Shown: positions 55,802-64,000 of the stretch, in pieces
Layout of the letters: every line of letters begins with the position of its first letter
How positions within the stretch are numbered: position 1 is the stretch's first letter
From: Adiantum capillus-veneris
Taxonomy: Eukaryota; Streptophyta; Polypodiopsida; Polypodiales; Pteridaceae
Assembly: GCA_014529385.2 (NCBI GenBank)
Contig: CM043953.1
Location: 99,561,342-99,625,341, forward strand
Length of the DNA: 64,000 nucleotides
Direction of reading: 5' to 3'
The notes under the pieces: generated by a model
Told to the model about the DNA's origin: nothing
What the model saw: the letters and a program-made list of their open reading frames with translations, nothing else
Databases searched by the model: none
Translations under genes and position numbers: made by a program

Positions 55802-57421
55802 CACACTATCCTCGTTTTTGATGCGCATCACAATGGCGTACCTATAGCTTGGATATTGTCATCTAGCGCTACACTAGAGGTGACGAGCTTGTGGCTTTCC
55901 AAGTTTAGAAATGGAATGTTAGATTACCACAAGTGTTGGGAGCCTGCCGCTTTCATGTTAGATGATGCAGAGACAGAAATAAGTGCTATTAGGTATGAAA
56001 GTGAGAATATTTGCAAACAATCTTTTTTTATATGATGCCAAAAAAGTTTTGGTATTACGACAGGGAGGTTTTCAATGTTCCAATCTACTTATGCTTGTGG
56101 CGTGTGCGACGATGTTGGTTCAAGCACCTTGTTAGGAAGGTACAAAGGTGGCCAACAAGGGCTTCGATGTTCCGTACCTTGGGGCTCATCATACACATGC
56201 GAGGACCCTCCAGCACGACAGAGATGGAAGCACGAGAACGTGCGCAAGAAATGGTAGATTCATTCCTCCAAGATTTCCAAAAGGAAGAGGCCTTCATCAA
56301 TTACTTCAAAACATGTTGGCTTCCAAAAATTGGTACATACACAATCTTATGTACAGTAAATAGCTTTTATTTGTGTATTTATCTTACGCGCCATGTTGGT
56401 TTTGCCTGCAGACATGTGGGTGCATCTAGGACACTCCCACACTCAGGACGGGATACAAATGGGGCAATTGAGACCTATCATGGTGTATTGAAGACCAAAT
56501 TTCTAGGAAGTTCAAAGAAGATGGTTGGACGTAGAATCGATTGGCTGGTTCACAAGCTGACCTCCGCTACTCTGCCTTTTTATTGGTACGTACAAATGAC
56601 GAAAGACTAGGGGTTTGTGCGCAATAATGCAATTGAGAGTATTGTAGAGAATTCTTATGAAAGAGCGATGAAAATTCCTGACAGCCATGTCTCCATAATT
56701 TCTATGGAGGAGGATTCACATGTACTTCTGCAAAATGGCTCAAACCCACAAGTGGTGCATATTGTATACAATCCTAACAGTGTTTGGGCTTGTTGCACAT
56801 GTGCTTGGTCAAAGGAGGGAAATATATGTAAGCATCAAATAAAAGTGATGCTTATGTTAGGTGTTTCAACTGCTACTTTGAAGGATGTGTGCTTAAAGTT
56901 ATGGTGATATCCATGCAAGGCCTTCACTGCCAATTAAAGCCATGGAGAGATGTGTTTCCATAGAAGATGTACATCAAGTTGACCCAAACTTTGAGGGTGG
57001 GAGTCTTCATGAGAATGAGGAAAAGAAAGATAACAATAAAGGCTTGAAGGATCTTCATAATCTCCTTCAAGAGCTTGTGTCAACCGTCAGTGACAATAGT
57101 GAGTTGATTGGGGAAGCGTGTGCACTCGTCAAGCAAGCCATTGGAAAACTACATGCTTTGAAAGCTACAAGCGAGGATGCCTATCAACATGCTTCTACAT
57201 TTGTGGCCACTAAAGATGCATTCGGCAACACTTTGAAGAGAGCAAAGCCTTTCATAGAAAAGAGATTAGGGAGGAGGAAATTGACCCAAGGCAACAACGA
57301 GAATGTAGTGAACTTATTCATACTCCCCACACGCAAAAGGAAAAGCTCAATGCAACAAAAGTTGGATAAGCATGCAGAGAAACAAGATGGGAATTCAAGT
57401 TCATCGGGTATGGATGCCTAG
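55802..57421 (+). pseudogene. MULE transposase with SWIM zinc finger, broken
   Basis: Reading across lesions, the MULE transposase core begins HTILVFDAHHNGVPIAWIL (55,802) and continues FMLDDAETEISAIR; after a frameshift in a T7 run (about 56,025) comes PIYLCLWRVRRCWFKHL, then TNGAIETYHGVLKTKFLG and RRIDWLVHKL. A lone TAG at about 56,608 precedes NNAIESIVENSYERA and a SWIM finger C-x-C-x8-C-x-H (CTCAWSKEGNICKH, about 56,796). After another break a C-terminal region with nuclear-signal-like TRKRKSSMQQK ends at 57,421. Conserved acidic residues of the DDE core are partly visible (the D of FDAHH and of FMLDDAE). Terminal inverted repeats were not found. Confidence 0.7.
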
Positions 57422-57479
57422 CTAGCTCCAATCATGTAGATTGAAACTCATGTAATGAAGATTGAAACCGGCCCGTAGG

Positions 57480-58950
57480 GCGGTAGACGTTAGCTTTCAC
57501 CCGATTCTTTAACACTTGACTATACGACGCAAAGCAATGACTTAAAAGGAACCTGTAATTGGGAATGGGATTACACTTCAAAACAAAAGCACGGCCAGGA
57601 AGCTAGAATGCTCCCAAGCAGACAGCGACACCTGTAGGCCCCAAAGGTTGGCGCCCCTTTCGGCATTTCTTTATTCTTTAACAGAGCGAATAAAACTTGT
57701 GATTTCCTACGAGCTGTCCCGCACAATCTGGGCTGAATTCCATCTGTTCTGGCCCGATGCTTTATTCTTTACCAAAGGGAATAAAACCTGTGATTTCCTA
57801 CAAGCTGTCCCACACAATCTGGGCTGAATTCCATCTGTTCTGGCCCGATTTTGGCAACATAACTGTACTAGGACGCTTCGCAATCAATATCCCCACGCAA
57901 TAGATGACTTTCCCGACGCGTTCGGTCACTTTGCAAAACCTGGCGAGAATCTGCAGCATGATGAATTCTCTGTTTTCTGCCCCGAAAATGCGCCAAATCA
58001 CCTCTACAGCGGTCCCTTCGCGCCCCCGAACCTCCTAGGCATATTAGAGACCGTTTAGGGCCGAAACCCTAACCTGCAAAAATACACAATAGGCTGTGAT
58101 TGCCTGTTTCTGGCTCTGTTTCGCATGTTGGTCGCATCCGTAGCAAGTCCTCGAGCTCCCGCACCTGTAGGGCTACTTGCCCTTTGAATCGGACGAGATT
58201 TCGCACGTGAAACCTCTCCGAATTCACCTATACCTGTGGGGGATTAGCCACTAGCTAATCCAGTACCTGTGCAAGAGGCTCTTGCCTCAGCAATCGCACA
58301 TGAACCCACACAATGTACATTGGTCAAATGAGAAGCCCACTTGAGGGGCATAACATAACTGCTCGTAGGGGAGAGAGAGAGAGCAGTTAGCTCTTGCACT
58401 TGTTGCGATCCGCCTCCCTGCTGAAAAATGCGCCGCCTTTCTCTTGTAGGCTCGCCCCGGCTCTCCCAGAGTGGCAGAAATGCTCACAGAGTGACACCTC
58501 GCCCAGTTTCCGACTTTGGCCAACTTGGCTAAAAATACCTCAACTGGTGCGTCAGTTGACTTGGCGGCAGAGCAATAAAATGTTCCCCTTGTCATTCCAG
58601 AGCTAATGACGCGAACACATTTTCAGGTCCAAAATAACAGTTCCCTAAATTTTAGGAGATGCTTCCATGACACTCACACTGGTCATCTGACCATCAATCA
58701 CCACTGGAACCACATCGAAAGATGCAATGTCGGCCAGCTATCAGGTGATTTACACTCGTAGCCCCACCGTGGCTAACCTTAGTCCAATTGCCCAACTTCA
58801 GTGCTCACTGGCCGTCCGGCCTAGACTCTCACTGTCCGCCTCACACCATGCAACTCGGGCATTGGCATTTCTAGAGGGGTGCTTTAAAACAAGTCAAATA
58901 AATTCCCCCAAAAAGAAATCAACAAGTAAAGTTGCCACAGACTCGTGACA
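57480..58950 (-). repeat. 3' LTR of the minus-strand chromovirus
   Basis: The upper edge TGTCACGAGTC (minus) abuts a polypurine tract (58,966-58,951). The lower edge is uncertain. It holds the conserved AATAAA/GAAAGGGGCG block (57,637-57,680) and a 91-bp tandem duplication starting at 57,669 and 57,760. The LTR is about 1.4 kb, much longer than that of the plus-strand relative at 61.6 kb. Confidence 0.6.
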
Positions 58951-59404
58951 TACCCCCCTCTTGAAATTGCGAACATCCTCGTTTGCATGAATATCAATCC
59001 ATTGGTGTGTGCAGCACTTCATGGACACCGTGTCACGACTGTCAACCTTTTCGTGTGTACACACCTGGTCGACATGGTACGAAACATACATGCTCGTAGT
59101 TAACACTCTTGTGCAATCAACACTTGTTAACTCATGTATGGTCTACCTGTGAGACTGTTTCATTGACATAGTGGATAGCTTTCACACTGTGCCACTGGTT
59201 TTAATAGAGTCCCTAACTTTTAGTACACTTCGAATGCTTTCAAGCATAATAAACCAGCAGTGTACAAATGCGTCAACATGTACTCATTAGAAGCAATTGT
59301 TGTACTCTTGACAACTGACAAGACATACTTACTTCTATAGCACTAAACAGATTTTTGGACAAAACTTTTATTCCCCAAGGGCAATTGCCAAGCAGGGTAC
59401 ACTT
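58951..59404 (-). other. Polypurine tract and 3' non-coding part of the chromovirus
   Basis: AAGAGGGGGGTA (minus strand) at 58,951-58,962 next to the LTR. The rest up to the end of pol has no recognised feature. Confidence 0.6.
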
Positions 59405-61618
59405 CTATTGCACTAAATCCATAGATACATGAGAAGTGCTAGCTCCTAGATCACCCCCCTCTAGCGCAGGTCTCTTTCCTTTTGACCTTTGCTCTTCTTG
59501 AGTTGGAGAATATGTAGGTGGTAAACCAAAGGCTTTAAGGTATAGCTGCAATACATTTGGTGACTCTAACAGTTCGCTCTCTTCCATCCACTTTGCATCC
59601 AAGGTGGATAGTTCTTGAACTTCACCCAATATCACCTTATAACCTTGCCTTTGACTTTTCTTTCCTTGTGTGCCATGATCTGTTCTAGGACCAAAATTTC
59701 ATCAAGCTCTTCAACTTCTAGCTGCTCTTCAACTGGCATATCCTCTCGCACATCACCAATAAATGGTCTGAGAAGACTCACCTGAAAAGCATTGTAAATC
59801 TTCCAATTCTCAGGCAATTTCAGCCTATACCTGACGTCACTGATCTTCTTTGTTACTTGAAAAGGCCCATAGTAACGCATACTAAGCTTTGTAAAGAGAC
59901 TTTCTTTACCTTTTCGCTTCTTTAAGCATGCCTTTTCAAACCGCAACAGTACCCAATCACCAAGTGAAAACAGCAATTCACGACGGTGGAGATCAACAGC
60001 TTTCTTTTGCTTTGCCTGTGTCCTTTCAAGGACATGCTTTATCTTCTGGTACATTTCATCCATATTCTGTACATATTGATCTGCCTGAAAGATCTTTTCC
60101 TTGGTATGCAAAATGGGAGGAACTTTCAGATTACCTTCGACAATTTCAAAAGGTGCTTTGCCTGTTGAAGTATGCATTGTATTATTGTACGCATATTCAA
60201 CCAACGGCAAATACTGCTCCCACTTCGCCTTGTGCTCTGACACATAACACTTGAGCAGATCCAAGACAGTAGAATTTGCCTCTTCTGACTGCCCATCTGT
60301 CTCTGGATGAAACGAGGATGAGAACTTAAGCGTAGTGCCCATATTCTCAAATATGCCTCTCCAAAATAGACTTGTCATCCGTGGGTCACGGTCACTAACA
60401 ATCGATTGTGGCATACCATGGTACTTACAGATATTGTACATAAAGAGATGTGCCATCTGATCTGGTTTTATCTTCTTCCTAACAGGAATGAAATGAGCTT
60501 GCTTGCTGAATCTGCAAATAATGGTCCAAATTCCATCATTCCCTGTCTGTGTTCGTGGAAGATCAAAGATAAAATCCATAGCTATGCTTTCCCATGGTTT
60601 ATCTGGAATCGGCAATGGCTGTAACAGTCCTGGTGCCTTTTGCCTGTCAAACCTGACCTTTTGGCAAATCACGCATGCTCGCACAAAGGCATCCACATCT
60701 CTCCTCAAGGTAGGCCAATAAAAGAATGTCTCGACCGCTTTCACTGTAGCATCTATACCACGATGCCCTGCATACGGTGGGACGTGACTCTCTACCATGA
60801 CCTTATGTCGCAATGGCCTAGTGACACAGAGTCTGGCATGCATCATCATAAAACCATCTCTGAGGAGGTAGTGCTCATGAAATTGTCCTTCCTGTAACTG
60901 TTTGAAGATCCTTGCAAAATCTTCGTCACTCGCATACTGTTCCTTCATGTCATCAAGCTCATGATGATAGGAATTGACACAGCTGAAATTTGTGGATTTC
61001 TTGATAACGCATCAACCACAACATTCTTCTTATCTTCCACATGCACAATCTGGAAGTGAAACATGGAGAGAATGTTTGCCCATCGCATATGCTTTTCCAA
61101 TAGCTTTGACTGTGTCAAAAAGTATCGCAAGGTTTGATGATCCGTTTGGACAACAAAATCAGCACCTAGCAGATAGTGTTTCCAACTTAAGAGGGCATGA
61201 ATCACAACCAGTAACTCCTTTTCATAGACGTGCATGGTCATCTTTGGCCCTTGCAAAATCCTGCCCTCATAGGCTACTACCCTGCCATCTTGCATCGGCA
61301 CTGCACCAATGCTACTGCCACAAGCATCACACTGGACCACAAATGACTTCCTGAGGTCAGGCAAAACAATGACTGGATCTGAAGTCATCTGTTTCTTTAA
61401 GAGGTTAAAGGCTGAAATCTCTTTTTGGGTCCATCTCAAAGTGACCTCTCTTCTTATGCAAAGCATGTAAAGGTCAAGCAATCTCTGCAAAATTGCGAAT
61501 GAATCTTCTGTAATAAGAACGTAGCCCTAAGAAGCTAAGGACATCGTGCACAGTCCTTAAAGCTGGCCATGTCTTCATTGCTTCCACCTTTGCAGGATCC
61601 ATTCGGACACCATCCTTT
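59405..61618 (-). pseudogene. Ty3/gypsy chromovirus pol: RT end, RNase H, integrase, chromodomain; broken
   Basis: On the minus strand: the end of RT (GVRMDPAKVEAM, FLGLRSYYRRFI; 61,617-61,490), RNase H (QCDACGSSIGAV, VYEKELL, HYLLGADFVVQTDHQ; to 60,945), integrase (60,948-59,632) with the HHCC finger (GHRGIDAT...CVICQK) and DDE-type motifs MDFIFDLP, VSDRDPRM and DGQSEEANS, then a chromodomain (LEQIMAHKERKVKGKV) that continues in the next frame (ILGEVQELSTLDAKWMEESEL, 59,635-59,405). Frameshifts occur near 61,480, 60,960 and 59,635. The 5' part is missing because a plus-strand element starts at 61,619 inside RT. In chromoviruses the chromodomain steers integration to heterochromatin. Confidence 0.85.
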
Positions 61619-62076
61619 TGTCACAAAGTGATGATGTGGCGGACAGCAGAAACCCTAATTTTCGGAAATCGCGGAAGTTTTTTTTTTTTTTTTTTTAATT
61701 TGGAAATGATGAGCAACGCAAATTTTGCTTAAGACTCTCTAAGAGAGAGAGAGAACTGATGCTTTTTATTTTAAAAGCTTTTGGGGCTCTGCTTTTGGGC
61801 ATCCCTTGTATCTTTAAATAAGTGGTGAGGGCTTGACTTCTCAGAGCATCTGGACGCAAAGTCTGAGAGTGAAACCCTAACCGCTCTCTTGTACTTTGAT
61901 GATTGATTAATACAAAAAGAAATACCGAAAGGGGCGCCAGTCTTTGGGGCCAATATCTCTAGGCACGGAACTCCGCCGGGCCAGTGCAAATCTATTGTGA
62001 TCTGTGAATTGTTTTGAAGTGGTTATTTGGTGTTGTCGTGGTTGATTCTTGACTTAGAGTGTCCAAGTCTGTTACA
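61619..62076 (+). repeat. 5' LTR of a plus-strand Ty3/gypsy element
   Basis: It starts TGTCACAAAG directly against the interrupted RT of the minus-strand chromovirus and ends GTTACA before the primer site; 458 bp. A TTTAAATAAG TATA-like site lies near 61,813, and the conserved GAAATACCGAAAGGGGCG block at 61,908-61,951. Confidence 0.8.
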
Positions 62077-62077
62077 G

Positions 62078-62090
62078 TGGTATCAGAGCA
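62078..62090 (+). promoter_or_regulatory. Primer binding site, initiator tRNA-Met type
   Basis: TGGTATCAGAGCA, a perfect match to the common plant retroelement primer site, two bases after the LTR. Confidence 0.9.
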
Positions 62091-62150
62091 CGGCCGATTT
62101 CTCTTCTACAGGAAATCCGATCCCCGAATTTTTTTTTTCCCGCGGCACCT

Positions 62151-63604
62151 ATGGCTTCAGGCAATGATCAGTCGACTCCCTCTGCATTCGGAGTTGCGGG
62201 CTGGGATCACAACGAAGATTCAGACAGAGAGTATGGCCCGCCTCGGCCTACTCAGGCGGAGCAAAGAGAGATGGAGCGTCGTCAATTGATTGGCGATGCA
62301 ACAAAGATGATGCTCAATTTTGCCAAGGACCCAAAGATGGCAAAATATATGAACCAGACCTCTTTGGAAGAGGTACAGATGGAGTGGCAGAGAACCACAA
62401 CACCACTCCCGAAACCCGCTCTCAAGAAACCTTCTGCCTCCAAGAAATATACGGAGAAGGAACTGGAGAACGTGGTTGATGCACGGATTGCTCAGCTTTT
62501 CGACGTGCAAAAGAAAGGCAAAAAGCACGGCAAAAAGCAGAAGAAAGGCACTGACTTCCCGGGATATTTGGGTTGTCGGTCGACATTTGACAAGGCAAAG
62601 AAATTGAAGAAGCGCGTCAAGTTTGAAGACCTACCCAGTTCTTCTTCTTCTTCTTCTGACAGTTCTTCTAGCTCTTCAGACTCGAGCGAAGAAGACAGGA
62701 AAAGCAAAAAGCGAAGCAAGAAACAACACTTCGGAAAGGGCAAGAAAAAGGCAAGGAAGTCTAAGTCTCGCACAGAGACTGACAGTTCTACTGAGGACTC
62801 GTCTACAAACAGCTCAGATTTCGATGACGGAAACTTTTATGCGAACAAGAAGAAATTTTTTTTACAAAGCTAACCAGTATGACTTTCTCGAAGATAAAAG
62901 CAAGAAAGTCCGAGAGTTTAAGGAAGGTGGCCACTCGATCAAGTTTGATACTTTTTCAGGATACTCAAATGCTTCGAAGGCTTTGTCTTTTATACAGCAG
63001 TTTGACATCGCTTTCGCGGGAGGACGCTATTCAGAGCACTCCAAGATTCGGAGAGCTGCCTCTTACTTTAAGGGGAATGCTCGTACTTGGTGGTCCACGC
63101 TTCTTTTAAACAAGACTGCGCCAGTTAAATGGCTGAAATTTAAGAAGCTTTTTATTTCTTCTTGGTTGACGCAAGAATATGAACGAGATGTACGAGCTAC
63201 TTGGAACCATCTTCGGATGACCAAGAAAGATACAATCAATGCTTATTGTGAAAGATTCTGGAGCTCTTTTCTACCCGCCTCTTCATTCAAGAACTCGTTC
63301 AGAGAACAGATTGAGCGGTTTACCTCGGGTCTACCTACAGAGATCCGAGATCACTGCTTGGAACAGAAGTCAACTTCTACTCAAGAGTTGATGAGTCATG
63401 CGAAGCAGGGCTTTGCCATTCACTCTGGCAGTCTGACCTACCCCACAAATGAGGCCATGACACAACGAGCCGAACAGACTTCTGGGAATGAAAGTAGAAA
63501 GAAAAAGAGCAACCCAGAGAAAAATGATGCACGACCCAAGCTTACTCCTGAGGAGAGAGCTCGCTTCATCCGAGAGGGGGTGATACTCCCTTCGGGAAGG
63601 CTAC
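62151..63604 (+). pseudogene. Gag of the plus-strand gypsy element, one frameshift
   Basis: It starts MASGNDQSTPSAFGVAGWDH. A Lys-rich then Ser/Asp/Glu-rich low-complexity region spans about codons 85-230. A T8 run at about 62,856 shifts the frame; the gag core follows (FDTFSGYSNASKALSFIQQFD, FKGNARTWWSTLL, WLTQEYERDVR, FTSGLPTEIRDH) to about 63,600. The Retrotrans_gag fold is clear. No zinc knuckle, protease, RT or RNase H follows; sequence passes directly into integrase. Confidence 0.8.
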
Positions 63605-64000
63605 TTGATGAAAAAGACCATGTTGTGCGTTACACAGCCGTTGAGGGATAAGGTTATGACTGAATGCCACTGTCCACCTTTTACGGGTCACCGTGGCATT
63701 GCTACCACCATGAAGGGGGTAGAGAGATACTTCTTTGAGCCGAGACTCAAAAAGGATGTGGAAGAGTTTGTGCGCAGTTGCTTGGTATGCCAGAAGGTCA
63801 AGTTTGACAGGCATAAGGCACAGAGATTGTTACAACCTTTTACCATACCCACCCACCCCTGGGAAAGTATTGCAATGGATTTCATTTTTTATCTCCCAAG
63901 AACACAGAATGATCACGATGATTTTCCGATTACATGGCACGTCTGAGACGATTGTCTCCGACAGAGACCCCAGATTTATGACTTTGTTTTGGAAGGCAAT
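63605..64000 (+). pseudogene. Integrase fragment joined to gag by internal deletion
   Basis: The frame gives LCVTQPLRDKVM, the finger (GHRGIATT...CLVCQK) and MDFIFYLPRTQ, paralleling the integrase at 60.8-60.4 kb. After RTQNDHDD about 30 residues present in that relative are missing. In a new frame ETIVSDRDPRFMTLFWK resumes up to the window edge. So there are two deletions: gag to integrase, and one inside the catalytic core. Confidence 0.8.

Overview
This is nuclear DNA from a land plant with a large, repeat-dominated genome. The evidence is spliced host genes with GT-AG introns (a Lunapark homologue and the first exons of a HEAT-repeat gene), plant-type primer binding sites on LTR retrotransposons, a MULE with a SWIM finger, a tRNA-derived SINE and very long (CT)n tracts. 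A seed-free vascular plant (fern or lycophyte) is my best guess, but the sequence does not prove it. No prokaryotic, organellar, tRNA, rRNA or CRISPR features were seen.

Layout. 0.2-3.5 kb: a decayed minus-strand Ty1/copia element with an internally duplicated gag. 3.57-4.6 kb: the 3' end and 3' LTR of a plus-strand Ty3/gypsy element. 5.16-5.49 kb: exons 1-2 of an SGR6/MROH-like gene on the minus strand. 5.8-7.4 kb: composite CT-microsatellite arrays. 7.4-14.06 kb: two inverted copies of one LINE family (LINE-A), one full-length and one a 5' segment. 15.0-31.3 kb: a minus-strand Helentron-type rolling-circle transposon carrying an RPA-like gene and Rep-helicase-endonuclease. Its RPA exon is split by a very young 8.8-kb LTR element (21,211-30,050) that has one 1,726-codon gag-protease ORF and no pol. 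32.5-41.6 kb: tandem repeats, a SINE, LINE and copia relics and unassigned sequence. 41.8-45.4 kb: a complete five-exon Lunapark gene on the minus strand. 45.7-50.5 kb: a second LINE (LINE-B) with intact ORF1 and ORF2. 50.8-53.2 kb: a small LTR element without genes. 54.65-57.4 kb: a 306-bp-arm inverted duplication beside a broken MULE. 57.5-61.6 kb: a minus-strand chromovirus whose RT is cut by a plus-strand gypsy element starting at 61,619, a gag-integrase deletion derivative that runs off the window.

The two host genes are independent of each other; everything else is mobile DNA in nested order. The observation I rate highest is in the LINEs. In both families ORF1 and ORF2 lie in one frame, separated by a single stop. 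Just after that stop sits a 14-nt motif complementary to a motif at the RNA 3' end, and the 3' motif overlaps a stem-loop with compensatory changes between copies. This suggests stop-codon readthrough or reinitiation controlled by long-range RNA pairing, exclusive with the 3' hairpin. The plant Helentron with a recognisable endonuclease domain is the second item of note.
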